Of a stretch of DNA of 64,000 nt, positions 16,919-26,802 are shown one piece after another. The notes beneath the pieces are model-generated. The model was not told where the DNA came from, ran no database searches, and saw only the letters and a program-made list of their open reading frames with translations. Numbering within the stretch: the first letter of the stretch is position 1; the number at the start of each line of letters is the position of its first letter. A program made the translations under genes and the position numbers. Source of the stretch: Roseimarinus sp035271585 (lineage in GTDB: Bacteria; Bacteroidota; Bacteroidia; Bacteroidales; Prolixibacteraceae); the NCBI GenBank assembly GCA_035271585.1, contig DATERL010000142.1, positions 1-64,000 of the forward strand, written 5' to 3'.

Positions 16919-18580
16919 TTATTTCCACTCCCTCATGTACCTAAACCCCAGATAAGAATTATAAGCAAATTGGTTCAGAAAATTACGGTTGTTTATCCTG
17001 CAATACATGGCATCGCTGCTCCAGCCCCCACCACGATTGACCCTCACACTGGGTCCGGTTAGGCACATTGGATTATTGCTACTGCTGTTTTTTTTGTAAA
17101 AATCTTTATCATATTTATCATAGCACCATTCCCAAACGTTTCCACACATATCAAACAACCCCAATTCGTTGGGTTTATGCCGACCCTTTACCCAAATATT
17201 TCCCCTAGAGTTATCGATAAACCAACCCAATTCACTCATTAAGTTTCCACCGGCGTATAAATACTCATAAGTATAGTCATCGGAATCTTGCCCGGTATAA
17301 TAACGTTTGGCATAAATACCACCCCGTGCAGCATATTCCCACTCGGCTTCGCTGGGCAAGCGTCCTCCAACTGCTTTGCAAAACATTTGAGCACCTACCC
17401 ATGAAACATTCACCACCGGATAATCATCGTATCCACTTTTAACTGTAAAAACACCGGTAAAAGGATCCCTTTTGATTTTGGTCATAGGATGTTCGAGGTC
17501 AATAATTTTCAGTTCGTCATATTCTCCAGCGCTATCACATTTGATATCATTCAAAAAGCAAATAAACTTATCGTTGGTCACTTCGTATTTGCTCAGCAAA
17601 AAGTTAGAAAGCCGCAAATTGTAGGCTGGGCGTTCATCATCGTCGTGTTCATTACTACCAATTTTAAAAGTACCACCCTGTACCCTAACCATATCAATAA
17701 AGAGGTCAATTTCGTTGGGGTAAAAAATGGTAAAAGTTACATTATTTTGAAAAAGAACCATATCGGCTATTCGCACAGTATCAATATGAATATTGCTTAA
17801 AACCTCAAACGACATTTGCGGAATAATATCAGCGGGGTCGTAAACGCGAACTTTAACGGTATCAAACAAAAGCATCATAGCCGAGTCGAGGTAAGTATTG
17901 GGCATAGCGCTAAAATACGGGATTGAATCGCCCACGTGCCAAGGGGCTTCCGATATTAACGATTGAATAAGGGTATCGGCCTGGAAAAGGTCACGGGTAG
18001 TATCGGCCATTATTTCGGATAGGGTTAAATATCGCTTTTTCGATACCGCGCTGAAACCATAATTTGAGTCAACATCTTTTATAATTGATCGGTTGGAGAT
18101 TAAACTATCGACCAAAACAGCCTTGTTTGAATCATTAATTTCGTCCGAAACAATCGAATCGGAAGCAAGCTGACCATCAATAAAATGAAGCATACTGTTG
18201 GATAACCTTGGAAAAAGCACATCGATATAGTCTCGCTTAAAAACATACTCCTTGGCCACCAAAAAAACATCAAATTTTGGGGGTTTGGCATTAATTAATT
18301 CAATGGGTACAGCCAACTCGCCACTTTCAATATAAAAAGGCTCATTAAAATAAAGCGTATCGGAAAAGAACGCCACTTTATCACGTAAATTCGACCTAAT
18401 TAGTACTAAAGTATCTAGCTGAGCTTCCTTTATATTAGGTGTACTGATGTATACTTTTTTCGACTGATCGAACAAAGGCTTGTAATAGTTAGCTATCGGT
18501 TCTTTTGCGGTTTTACAAGTAATGAATAAACCAAAAACGAATACGAGTATAATTACTTTTTCAAAACACTTCATCATCAT
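16919..18580 (-). CDS. Lipoprotein with C-terminal formylglycine-generating-enzyme-like (SUMF1) domain
   Basis: 553 residues. A lipoprotein signal (lipobox FITC, Cys22) is followed by about 300 residues of beta-rich sequence that I do not recognise, then a SUMF1/FGE-sulfatase domain from ~295 (VRVQGGTFKIGSNEHDDDERPAYNLRLSNF) through NVSWVGAQMFCKAVGGRLPSEAEWEYAARGG to the C-terminal GGGWSSDAMYCRINNR...GFRY. Such domains occur in sulfatase-maturing enzymes, in gliding/T9SS lipoprotein GldK, and in many lipoproteins without known activity. The genomic setting does not match gldKLMN, so it is not GldK. No sulfatase lies nearby. Confidence 0.8.
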   Translation of the reverse strand: MMMKCFEKVIILVFVFGLFITCKTAKEPIANYYKPLFDQSKKVYISTPNIKEAQLDTLVLIRSNLRDKVAFFSDTLYFNEPFYIESGELAVPIELINAKPPKFDVFLVAKEYVFKRDYIDVLFPRLSNSMLHFIDGQLASDSIVSDEINDSNKAVLVDSLISNRSIIKDVDSNYGFSAVSKKRYLTLSEIMADTTRDLFQADTLIQSLISEAPWHVGDSIPYFSAMPNTYLDSAMMLLFDTVKVRVYDPADIIPQMSFEVLSNIHIDTVRIADMVLFQNNVTFTIFYPNEIDLFIDMVRVQGGTFKIGSNEHDDDERPAYNLRLSNFLLSKYEVTNDKFICFLNDIKCDSAGEYDELKIIDLEHPMTKIKRDPFTGVFTVKSGYDDYPVVNVSWVGAQMFCKAVGGRLPSEAEWEYAARGGIYAKRYYTGQDSDDYTYEYLYAGGNLMSELGWFIDNSRGNIWVKGRHKPNELGLFDMCGNVWEWCYDKYDKDFYKKNSSSNNPMCLTGPSVRVNRGGGWSSDAMYCRINNRNFLNQFAYNSYLGFRYMREWK

Positions 18581-18595
18581 ATTATTTCATTCTTC

Positions 18596-18603
18596 AAATT
18601 TAA
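18596..18603 (-). promoter_or_regulatory. TAnnTTTG -7 element before the SUMF1 lipoprotein gene
   Basis: TAAATTTG on the minus strand, 15 bp before the ATG at 18580, giving a very short leader. Confidence 0.4.
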
Positions 18604-18683
18604 ACTTGTGTTTCGTTATTTAAAAGAAGAATGCAAAATAGTTCCCAATCTGTTTTGCACAATGCAATATCGCCATTCTTTTT

Positions 18684-18691
18684 TATCTTTG
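18684..18691 (+). promoter_or_regulatory. TAnnTTTG -7 element before cysH
   Basis: TATCTTTG is an exact -7 match, with a TTTTG at 18653-18657 that is slightly too far upstream for ideal spacing. It lies inside the longest open frame and so supports the downstream ATG at 18718 as the start. Confidence 0.5.
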
Positions 18692-18717
18692 ACAACGTTT
18701 TAACTAGAGAATATATT

Positions 18718-19413
18718 ATGAGCACACTACCATCAATTGAAGGAAAAACCATTATTGAAACCCTTAAATTTTTGTGTGAACAACACCCTGAAAATGTAGT
18801 TTTCACTACCAGCTTTGGCTATGAAGACCAAGCAATTACCGACATTATTTGCACCAACAACATCCCCATTGAAATAGCAACACTTGATACCGGCCGGCTT
18901 TTCGAAGAAACCTATAAAGTATTTAACCGCACCATCGAAAAATATAAAATCGACATTAAAACTTATCATCCTTCGGGTGAACAGGTGGGACAATTGCTCG
19001 AAAAGAAAGGGCCGTTCAGCTTTTACCAATCGCTCGAAAACCGCAAAGAATGTTGCTATATCAGAAAAGTAATTCCTTTACAACAAGCCTTAGCCGGTAA
19101 AAAGGTATGGGTAACCGGGCTTAGGACCGAACAGAGCGAAAACAGGCACACGCTCGACCCTTTACAATGGGACAACAGTTTTGATATCATCAAATACAAC
19201 CCATTGCACAACTGGACACTCGACGAAGTGAAGCAATACATTAAAAAGAACCAAGTTCCGTACAATATTTTGCACGATAAAGGTTTTGTAAGCATTGGCT
19301 GCGCACCTTGTACTCGGGCAATTCAGCCTGGCGAAGATTTTAGGGCCGGACGCTGGTGGTGGGAAGACAACTCGAAAAAAGAGTGCGGCCTACATACACA
19401 AGAAGAAAAATAA
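18718..19413 (+). CDS. cysH: Phosphoadenylyl-/adenylyl-sulfate reductase
   Basis: 231 residues. It reduces APS or PAPS to sulfite in assimilatory sulfate reduction in the cytoplasm. The PP-loop-like N-terminus (VVFTTSFGYEDQAI) and LDTGRLFEET are typical. The [4Fe-4S] ligands C112-C113 and C195-x2-C198 are present, which favours APS over PAPS as substrate, and the catalytic Cys lies in the C-terminal ECGLH (Cys223). The frame is open 29 codons further upstream, but family length and the -7 element place the start at 18718. No cysD, cysN, cysI or sulfate transporter is in the window, so the gene stands alone. The receptor array begins 126 bp later on the same strand. Confidence 0.9.
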   Translation: MSTLPSIEGKTIIETLKFLCEQHPENVVFTTSFGYEDQAITDIICTNNIPIEIATLDTGRLFEETYKVFNRTIEKYKIDIKTYHPSGEQVGQLLEKKGPFSFYQSLENRKECCYIRKVIPLQQALAGKKVWVTGLRTEQSENRHTLDPLQWDNSFDIIKYNPLHNWTLDEVKQYIKKNQVPYNILHDKGFVSIGCAPCTRAIQPGEDFRAGRWWWEDNSKKECGLHTQEEK

Positions 19414-19539
19414 CACAAAATGCAATATATTTATAATATATGAGTTTATTTGCTGTTATAATTGTTTCATAAAGCAACCTTTTGTATTGTATTATTATCA
19501 ATATACCAGTGCCACTTTTTTCACATAAACCTAATTCCC

Positions 19540-21990
19540 ATGAAAAAAAAATACCTCTTTTTGTTCTTTTTATTAATTACAATTTCTGCTTTTTCGCAAC
19601 GCTATACCATTAGCGGGTTCATTGTTGACAAAGAATCGGGCGAAAGCTTGATAAGCGCAAACATATACGATGCCAAAACATTACGCGGAACAACGGCCAA
19701 CACCTATGGTTTTTACAGTATTTCGTTGCCCGCCGGCGACATTACGCTTATCGCTTCGTTTATTGGCTATACTTCACAAGAATTTAAGTTCGACTTAAAA
19801 AAAGATATAACCCTAAATATTGAACTGGCATTACAAAGCGACCAACTTGATGAAGTTACAGTATATGGTAATCAGGTAAACAAGGTAGAAGAAATTCAAA
19901 TGAGCATGGCCGAAATATCGGTTGAGAAATTTAAAAAAATACCGGTTATTTTGGGCGAGGCCGATGTACTGAAAGTTCTTCAGTTATTGCCCGGCGTTCA
20001 AAGTGGCACTGAGGGCACCAGCGGTATTTACGTGCGTGGTGGTGGCCCCGACCAAAACTTATTTTTGCTCGACGGCGTGCCGGTTTACAATGCCAGCCAC
20101 TTGATGGGTTTTTTCTCGGTTTTTAACCCCGATGCCATTAAAACCGTAAAACTATACAAAGGCGGTTTTCCATCCCGATTTGGGGGAAGACTTTCATCGG
20201 TAGTCGACATTAGTATGAAAGAGGGCAACATGAAAGAATTTAAAGGCGACTTCTCCATTGGACTGATTTCTTCAAAACTGATGTTCGAAGGGCCAATTAT
20301 CAAAGACAAAACCTCGTTCATGATTTCGGGACGACGCACTTACCTCGACATATTGTCGAAACCCATTATCATGTATGCCAACATGATGAACGGAAACGAC
20401 AACCATGTTTCGGGAGGGGCATTTTTTCACGATTATAACCTTAAAGTAAACCATATTTTTAACGAGCGCAGCCGCCTTTACCTTAGTGGGTACTTTGGAA
20501 AAGATAAAGGATACATTGGAAGTAAAAGTAAATCGGAATACCTCGATTACGAAGGCCAGGTACAAAAACATAAAAACAGCACCGAAGTTGGTTTAAGCTG
20601 GGGCAATACCATTGCATCGTTGCGATGGAATTACCTTTTATCAAAAAAATTATTCAGCAACAGCACCTTTACTTACAGTAAATATATTTTTGATGTGGGT
20701 ACCGAGTTCATCAACGAAGATTTTGTTGCTAAGAAAAAAACCAAAGACCTATTCAAATACTATTCGGGCATTCAAGATTGGGCTGCTAAAGTCGATTTCG
20801 ATTATTTTCCTTCGCCCAACCACGATATTAAATTCGGAGCCAGCTTTATCTACCACCGTTTTACCCCCGGGGCAACCCGTTTGCAATTCGAAAGTATCGA
20901 TCTCGACGAATTAGCATTAGGTCTCGATACACTTATGGGAAACAATGAGATTTACGCCAACGAACTTGGTTTTTTTGCCGAAGACGAGATTACCATTACC
21001 AATAACCTGAAAGTAAACGCCGGCGTTCACCTCTCGGTATTTTTAGTCGAAGGCGTAAGTTACGTTCGGCCGCAACCCCGTTTATCGCTTAGGTACAAAG
21101 CCACCGAACGATGGGCATTAAAAGCCTCTTACTCGCGCATGGCGCAACACGTACACCTATTAACAACAGCAGGCATCAGTATGCCCACCGACTTGTGGCT
21201 ACCCGTTACAAAAAAGTATGCACCGCCTCTATCTGATCAGGTGGCACTTGGTACTGCCATTAATTTCGACAAGGGAATTAACCTGACAGTTGAAGGGTTT
21301 TACAAAACCATGAGCAATTTAATTGAATACAAAGAAGGTGCTTCATTTATGGGGAGCGGTGCCAACTGGGAAAGCAAAGTTGAAAAAGGAGAAGGTTGGT
21401 CGTACGGACTCGAAATGATGCTCGAAAAAACCATTGGAAAAACAACAGGGTGGATTGGCTATACTTGGTCGAAAACCGAACGACAATTCGATAACCTTAA
21501 TTTTGGAAACCCATTTCCAGCCACATACGACCGCCGCCATGATATTAGCGTGGCATTTACCCACGAGTTCAGTGAAAAATTCGATATTGGTGGAACATGG
21601 GTTTACGGAACGGGCAATGCGGTAACTTTAGCCATAATGGAATACCCACAAAGCAACATCCCCGATATAGAGAGCACTTATCGATACAATAATAGCCTAA
21701 AAGAATACGAAGGGCGCAACAACTATCGCATGCCAGCCTATCACCGCATGGATTTGGGTGCCAATTTTCATAAAAAATTAAAAAGAGGAATCCGCACTTG
21801 GAGTATTTCGGTGTATAACCTTTACAATCACCATAATCCTTTTATTTTGATGTGGGGTACAAAAGGCGGCGAATATACCGAAAACCCCTTAACAGGCAAA
21901 TATGAACAACAGAGCGACCCACAAACAATACTGAAACAAGTCAGCCTGTTCCCAATTATTCCATCTATCTCCTATTCATTCAAATTTTAA
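19540..21990 (+). CDS. TonB-dependent receptor 1 (subtype alpha) of the four-pair array
   Basis: About 816 residues. A signal peptide (MKKKYLFLFFLLITISAFSQ) is followed by a carboxypeptidase-regulatory-like domain (~20-105: YTISGFIVDKESGESLISANIY...), the plug domain (~135-245, with GIYVRGGGPDQNLFLLDGVPVYN), and a 22-strand-type barrel ending in SYSFKF, whose terminal Phe is the outer-membrane assembly signal. Such receptors import ligands across the outer membrane using TonB. There is no STN domain, in keeping with the lack of sigma/anti-sigma genes. The start was set at MKKKY because 26 upstream codons contain no export signal. The barrel (QHVHLLTTAGISMPTDLW, GKTTGWIGYTWSKTERQFDNLNFGN) groups with receptor 4. 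Ligand unknown. Confidence 0.92.
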   Translation: MKKKYLFLFFLLITISAFSQRYTISGFIVDKESGESLISANIYDAKTLRGTTANTYGFYSISLPAGDITLIASFIGYTSQEFKFDLKKDITLNIELALQSDQLDEVTVYGNQVNKVEEIQMSMAEISVEKFKKIPVILGEADVLKVLQLLPGVQSGTEGTSGIYVRGGGPDQNLFLLDGVPVYNASHLMGFFSVFNPDAIKTVKLYKGGFPSRFGGRLSSVVDISMKEGNMKEFKGDFSIGLISSKLMFEGPIIKDKTSFMISGRRTYLDILSKPIIMYANMMNGNDNHVSGGAFFHDYNLKVNHIFNERSRLYLSGYFGKDKGYIGSKSKSEYLDYEGQVQKHKNSTEVGLSWGNTIASLRWNYLLSKKLFSNSTFTYSKYIFDVGTEFINEDFVAKKKTKDLFKYYSGIQDWAAKVDFDYFPSPNHDIKFGASFIYHRFTPGATRLQFESIDLDELALGLDTLMGNNEIYANELGFFAEDEITITNNLKVNAGVHLSVFLVEGVSYVRPQPRLSLRYKATERWALKASYSRMAQHVHLLTTAGISMPTDLWLPVTKKYAPPLSDQVALGTAINFDKGINLTVEGFYKTMSNLIEYKEGASFMGSGANWESKVEKGEGWSYGLEMMLEKTIGKTTGWIGYTWSKTERQFDNLNFGNPFPATYDRRHDISVAFTHEFSEKFDIGGTWVYGTGNAVTLAIMEYPQSNIPDIESTYRYNNSLKEYEGRNNYRMPAYHRMDLGANFHKKLKRGIRTWSISVYNLYNHHNPFILMWGTKGGEYTENPLTGKYEQQSDPQTILKQVSLFPIIPSISYSFKF

Positions 21991-22001
21991 ACAGTAGCAC
22001 C

Positions 22002-23114
22002 ATGAAAAATAGATCAATCATAGCCATCATTATTGCTTTATTGGCATTATTTTCGGCATGTGAAAAAGAAATTCATTTCGATCAAAAGCTAATTGACCCC
22101 AAATTAGTAATCAACAGCTTTATTATAGCCGACAGCACCATAGAAGCCACAATAGCTTTAAGCAAACCGATTCCTGGTTTTGAAAAACAATTCGAATGGA
22201 TTGATAATGCAGAGGTTACACTATATGTTGATGATAAAAAAGCCGAAGTATTAAGTACTTTCAAAATTGACTATCCCGCCGAAGAAAAAAATGAATACTA
22301 CTGGGAGTACAGCAGCAATTTAAGCAAAGCAACTGTAATTTACCGTAGCACTTCAACCAAAGCCGAAGCAGGAAAAACATATAAACTTGAAGTTAAACAC
22401 CCAAAATACGAAACCGCTTTTGGCGAAACCACTTTACCCGAACCCATCGAAATCATCGAGCTTAAAACCGAAACGAAACTAATGAATTATGATTACGGCC
22501 AAGAAAATCAGTTGATCGTAAAAATGAAGTTTAAAGACAGAGCCGACGAAAACAACTATTATCGAATTAGCTACACTCAAACAATTGGCGAATTATATAA
22601 TTATTACAACGAAAACCCCGATACAGCTTATACTATTTATATATCATCTACGAATTTTGGTATCAACTTAAATTCAAACGATAAGATTTTAAGCAACGAC
22701 GAAGATGCCAACGACTTTCTGTTTGGCTCACCAAATAATCGTTACAACCTTTTTACCGACGATTTAATTTCGGGTAAAGAATATGAAATCGAATTTGTCG
22801 CATTTTCGAATTTTTCGTATAGCGATTATGAAAACAACGAAACTAAAGGTTTCTTTTCAAGCCCGGGTGAGTTTTATAGCATCGATGTTAAGCTATCAAC
22901 CATCAGCCGCGAAGCTTTTCTTTATATGAAAGCCAGTAACGCCCAGCAATGGTACGGCGAAGATTTCTTTTCGGAACCGGTGCAAGCTTTTTCAAACATC
23001 GAAAATGGTGTAGGCATTGTTGCAGGTTATTCTTCATCGGTTAAAAACATAAGCCATGGTGCTTATCCCATCGACACCATAAATTATGAGTATAACCAAT
23101 ACAATAATTATTAA
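22002..23114 (+). CDS. DUF4249 lipoprotein 1 (subtype alpha)
   Basis: 370 residues with a lipoprotein signal (lipobox FSAC) followed by EKEI, an acidic +2 to +4 stretch like the surface-export signals described for Bacteroidota lipoproteins. The mature protein is beta-rich. It shares with copy 4 the segment SKPIPGF...WIDNAEVTLYVDDKKAEVLSTF and with all copies the blocks ANEdaNDFLFGSP-type, FTDDLISGKEYE, and a C-terminal FSEPVQAFSNIENGVGIVAGYSSS. DUF4249 has no known biochemical function; its position 11 bp behind a receptor suggests a surface partner for ligand capture, analogous to SusD but unrelated in sequence. Confidence 0.88.
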   Translation: MKNRSIIAIIIALLALFSACEKEIHFDQKLIDPKLVINSFIIADSTIEATIALSKPIPGFEKQFEWIDNAEVTLYVDDKKAEVLSTFKIDYPAEEKNEYYWEYSSNLSKATVIYRSTSTKAEAGKTYKLEVKHPKYETAFGETTLPEPIEIIELKTETKLMNYDYGQENQLIVKMKFKDRADENNYYRISYTQTIGELYNYYNENPDTAYTIYISSTNFGINLNSNDKILSNDEDANDFLFGSPNNRYNLFTDDLISGKEYEIEFVAFSNFSYSDYENNETKGFFSSPGEFYSIDVKLSTISREAFLYMKASNAQQWYGEDFFSEPVQAFSNIENGVGIVAGYSSSVKNISHGAYPIDTINYEYNQYNNY

Positions 23115-23197
23115 ACAAAACATATTTAAGGTGCAACCTTTTCAATAATATGCATCCTATATAAATTAAATTGATTTTTATTTAACCCCTTAACCAA

Positions 23198-25603
23198 ATG
23201 AAACACCTTTTCTTTCTATTGTCATGCTGTTTAATTACCGTATCGGCCTTTGCTCAGCGCCACACCATTAGCGGTTACATTACCGACAAAGCCAGTGGCG
23301 AACGCCTAATTAACGCCAACGTTTACGAAGCCAACACACTGCTAGGTACCACGGCCAACAATTATGGTTTTTACAGCATTTCGCTGCCCAAAGGGAAAGT
23401 AAAACTAGCTGCATCGTTTATTGGATATCAAGCAGTGGAGTTAGAAATCGATCTTCATGAAAACAAAACCTTCAACATTGAACTCGAAGTTCAGTCTGGC
23501 GAATTATCGGAAGTAATTGTTAGCGGCAACCGTAACAAGGTTGAAGAAACCCAAATGAGCATGATTGACGTACCCATTCAAAAACTCGAAAAAATTCCGG
23601 TTATACTTGGCGAAGCCGATGTATTAAAAGTTATCCAATTGTTACCAGGAGTACAAGGCGGCACCGAAGGCACCAGTGGCATTTATGTGCGTGGTGGCGG
23701 CCCCGACCAAAACTTGTTTTTGCTCGATGGCGTACCCGTTTATAATGCAGGACACTTGATGGGTTTCTTTTCGGTTTTTAACCCCGATGCCATTCGAACC
23801 GTTAAACTTTATAAAGGTGGGTTTCCGGCCCGCTTTGGCGGAAGGCTTTCGTCGGTAGTTGATATTAGCATGAAAGACGGCAACATGCAAGAACTAAAAG
23901 GCGAAGTTTCTATTGGGCTTATTTCGTCAAAACTGATGCTCGAAGGCCCAATTGTAAAAAACAAAACCTCGTTTATGGTTTCGGCTCGCCGTACCTACAT
24001 CGACATTTTGGCAAAACCTGTTGTTTCACTAATCAACAAATCGGAAGATACAGATGTGAAGATGGGTGCCTATTTTCATGACATTAACGCAAAAATCAAT
24101 CACATTTTTTCCGATCGCAGCCGCTTGTACCTTAGCGTTTACCATGGAAAAGATAGAGGATATGGCGGCGATTCGTACGACAATTCATACCATGCCAAAA
24201 GCGAAAAGTCAACAATGGAGTGGGAAGATAATTTTGGTTTAAGCTGGGGAAACACCATTGCATCGCTACGGTGGAATTACCTTATCGGCCCAAAATTATT
24301 TAGTAATACAACCCTTACCTACAGCAAGTACCTTTTCAATATTGAGGCCGAAATGATTGAACGCAATTTGGAAAAAAAGACTTTTAACAAAGAATATTTT
24401 CGCTATTACTCAGGCATCGAAGACTTGGCCGCAAAAATCGACTTCGATTATTTTCCATCGCCACGCCACGATGTTAAGTTTGGGGCAAGTTATACCAACC
24501 ACCGTTTTACGCCCGGTGTAACCAACTTAAAACTTACCGATACCGGCTACAGCAACCTAAAAACCGACACAACATATGGAAACCGCAGTGTATATGCCAA
24601 CGAGTTATCGGCTTACATCGAAGACGATATTACCATTTCACCTACGCTGAAAGCCAATATTGGCGCGTATTTATCCACATTTTTAGTCGATGGTGAAGCT
24701 TTTATTTGCCCGCAACCCCGTGCATCGGTGCGCTACAAAGCAATGTCCAACTGGTCAATCAAAGCATCGTACTCGCGCATGGCACAACACCTGCACTTGC
24801 TTAGCATGTCGGGTATCGATTTGCCCACCGACCTGTGGGTACCCGCCACCAAGCGTTTTACGCCACCAATAGCCGACCATTTTGCCCTAGGTTCGGCATT
24901 CAATATAAATAGCAGTTATTCTTTTACCATTGAAGGTTTTTACAAAAACATGACCAACTTGATCGAGTATAAAGATGGCGCTTCGTTTATGGGAGGCAGC
25001 TCCAACTGGGAAGATAAAGTTGAAGCCGGACGGGGCTGGTCGTACGGGCTTGAATTACTGCTCGAAAAAACCTTGGGCAACACCACGGGCTGGATTGGTT
25101 ACACTTGGTCGAAAACCGAACGTCAATTCGAAAATATCAATTTTGGAAAAATATTCCCAGCCAAATACGATCGCAGGCACGACATCAGCGTGGTAGTTAC
25201 GCACAAATTTAGTGATCGCTTCGATATTGGTGGCACCTGGGTTTATGGCACCGGCAACGCGGCCACACTATCGTTTTCTCAATTCCCAACAACTCAAATC
25301 CCCTTTCATCAAGGCTGGAGCGATTACGCTAAAGTTTACGAAAGCCGCAACAATTACCGCTTACCCGCATACCACCGCCTCGATTTGGGCGTAAATTTCC
25401 ATAAGCAAAAAAAACACGGTATCCGCACTTGGAATGTTTCAGTTTATAACGCTTATAGCCGCTTAAATCCGTTTATGCTGCGTTGGGATTCCGACTGGGA
25501 CGATCGTTATTATAACGGAGAACAAGAAGTAGCAAAAATAAAGCTTTACAAATTAAGCCTCTTCCCAATTATCCCTTCGGTTTCTTATTCATTCAAATTT
25601 TAA
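23198..25603 (+). CDS. TonB-dependent receptor 2 (subtype beta)
   Basis: 801 residues with signal peptide MKHLFFLLSCCLITVSAFAQ, then the regulatory-like domain (HTISGYITDKASGERLINANVYE), plug and barrel, ending LSLFPIIPSVSYSFKF. In the barrel it shares with receptor 3 the segments HDINAKINHIFSDRSRLYLS, SGIDLPTDLWVP and RQFENINFGKIFPAKYDRRHD, which differ from receptors 1 and 4. The surface-loop regions (for example around residues 325-345 and near residue 745) differ most from copy 3, as expected where ligand or partner contact is made. The gap to the preceding DUF4249 gene is 83 bp. Confidence 0.92.
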   Translation: MKHLFFLLSCCLITVSAFAQRHTISGYITDKASGERLINANVYEANTLLGTTANNYGFYSISLPKGKVKLAASFIGYQAVELEIDLHENKTFNIELEVQSGELSEVIVSGNRNKVEETQMSMIDVPIQKLEKIPVILGEADVLKVIQLLPGVQGGTEGTSGIYVRGGGPDQNLFLLDGVPVYNAGHLMGFFSVFNPDAIRTVKLYKGGFPARFGGRLSSVVDISMKDGNMQELKGEVSIGLISSKLMLEGPIVKNKTSFMVSARRTYIDILAKPVVSLINKSEDTDVKMGAYFHDINAKINHIFSDRSRLYLSVYHGKDRGYGGDSYDNSYHAKSEKSTMEWEDNFGLSWGNTIASLRWNYLIGPKLFSNTTLTYSKYLFNIEAEMIERNLEKKTFNKEYFRYYSGIEDLAAKIDFDYFPSPRHDVKFGASYTNHRFTPGVTNLKLTDTGYSNLKTDTTYGNRSVYANELSAYIEDDITISPTLKANIGAYLSTFLVDGEAFICPQPRASVRYKAMSNWSIKASYSRMAQHLHLLSMSGIDLPTDLWVPATKRFTPPIADHFALGSAFNINSSYSFTIEGFYKNMTNLIEYKDGASFMGGSSNWEDKVEAGRGWSYGLELLLEKTLGNTTGWIGYTWSKTERQFENINFGKIFPAKYDRRHDISVVVTHKFSDRFDIGGTWVYGTGNAATLSFSQFPTTQIPFHQGWSDYAKVYESRNNYRLPAYHRLDLGVNFHKQKKHGIRTWNVSVYNAYSRLNPFMLRWDSDWDDRYYNGEQEVAKIKLYKLSLFPIIPSVSYSFKF

Positions 25604-25614
25604 AACCACAAAAA

Positions 25615-26739
25615 ATGAAACAATTACTACTCATCATACTTGTGCTTAGCGTATTTTTTTCGTGCGAAAAAGAAATTATTATCGACAGCCAGTTGCTTGC
25701 GCCCAAAATAGTTGTAAATGCTTTTATTGCAAACGACTCGGTAATTTCGGTTTTTGTTTATCAAAACACCCCAATCAACACCACCGAAAACATGAAAACA
25801 AAATCGGATGCAAGCATCGTGTTAACCGAAAATGGGAATCAAAAATACACATTGAAACGTTTTTTCACATTAACCCGAAACACACACTATTATTATGAAA
25901 AAAATGCTCTCGATATGGATGTCAACGAATTTGACACCACTTATTACTATTCGATTCCCGAGTTCTACGGTATTCCCGGCAATAACTATAAAATTGAAGT
26001 AAGTTGCCCTGGATTTGAAACAGTTAGTGCCGAAACTACGGTTCCTTTTCCTGTGAAATTACATGCAATTGATACCTCAAGTACCATAAGCAATGAGTCA
26101 AACTACATATTAATTAATAGTTACTTCAAAATTAAATTTAGTGAACCGGCCAATGAAACAAATTATTACCGCTTGGTAAAATTTGAAAATACAGGACAAT
26201 TCTACCCCGTATATAATGAAACCGACACCCTACAATACTTCATAAAACAACACAGTAGTGGCGAAGATCGATTTAACTCAAACGATCCAGTTTTTAGTAA
26301 TGTGCACGAAGATGCCAACAGCTATATTTTTGGTTCGGGCTGGAACTCATTTGGTATTTTTACCGACGAACTAATTAATGGTAAAGATTATGAGGTAAGT
26401 GTTTATGAAAGCATAGGTTATTCCAACGATTATTTTGAAAGCTTTTCTTTTATCGACACCGAAAAAGGCGAGTTTAAAACAATAAAATTTGCTTTTCAAA
26501 GCATTTCATCCGATATGTACTTCTTTTTAAAATCGATTGATTTACAAAGCTATAACGATGGTTCACCATTTAGCGAACCAGTCCCAATTTTTAACAACAT
26601 CGAAAATGGCTATGGAATTTTTGGCAGCTATGCTTCATCATATATCGAAATAACCAATGGAGAATACCCCAAAGAAGGTATCGAGTATTTAACTTTCGAA
26701 GAAGCATTAAAAATTCTTGATAAAGACAAAAATCAATAA
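25615..26739 (+). CDS. DUF4249 lipoprotein 2 (subtype beta)
   Basis: 374 residues. Lipobox FFSC, then EKEIIID. The N-terminal part VISVFVYQNTPINTTENMKTKSDASIVLTENGNQKY matches copy 3 rather than copies 1 and 4, and lacks the WIDNA motif of the alpha subtype. Shared family blocks are EPANETNYYRLVKF, EDANSYIFGSG, FTDELINGKDYEV and FSEPVPIFNNIENGYGIFGSYASS. It ends with a short charged tail (EALKILDKDKNQ). It starts 11 bp after receptor 2, so translation is probably coupled or at least co-transcribed. Confidence 0.88.
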   Translation: MKQLLLIILVLSVFFSCEKEIIIDSQLLAPKIVVNAFIANDSVISVFVYQNTPINTTENMKTKSDASIVLTENGNQKYTLKRFFTLTRNTHYYYEKNALDMDVNEFDTTYYYSIPEFYGIPGNNYKIEVSCPGFETVSAETTVPFPVKLHAIDTSSTISNESNYILINSYFKIKFSEPANETNYYRLVKFENTGQFYPVYNETDTLQYFIKQHSSGEDRFNSNDPVFSNVHEDANSYIFGSGWNSFGIFTDELINGKDYEVSVYESIGYSNDYFESFSFIDTEKGEFKTIKFAFQSISSDMYFFLKSIDLQSYNDGSPFSEPVPIFNNIENGYGIFGSYASSYIEITNGEYPKEGIEYLTFEEALKILDKDKNQ

Positions 26740-26765
26740 ATTTTATATGCTAAACAATAAAATAT

Positions 26766-26780
26766 TATATTTTAGCTGCC
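26766..26780 (+). promoter_or_regulatory. Promoter-like motif shared by receptors 3 and 4
   Basis: TATTTTAGCTGCC (within this span) ends 22 bp before the receptor 3 ATG. Almost the same sequence, TACTTTAGCTGCC, ends 21 bp before receptor 4 at 30648. The first half resembles a -7 element; the GCTGCC tail is not part of the usual consensus and may be a leader element or simply inherited by duplication. Confidence 0.45.
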
Positions 26781-26802
26781 ATATTTAAAACCCTCTATCA
26801 AA

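Noticed and set aside
16919..18580. GldK gliding/T9SS lipoprotein
   Set aside because: The SUMF1 domain is shared, but there is no gldLMN downstream and the N-terminal half is different.
18631..18717. 29-residue N-terminal extension of cysH
   Set aside because: It contains a promoter-like element and has no counterpart in the family.
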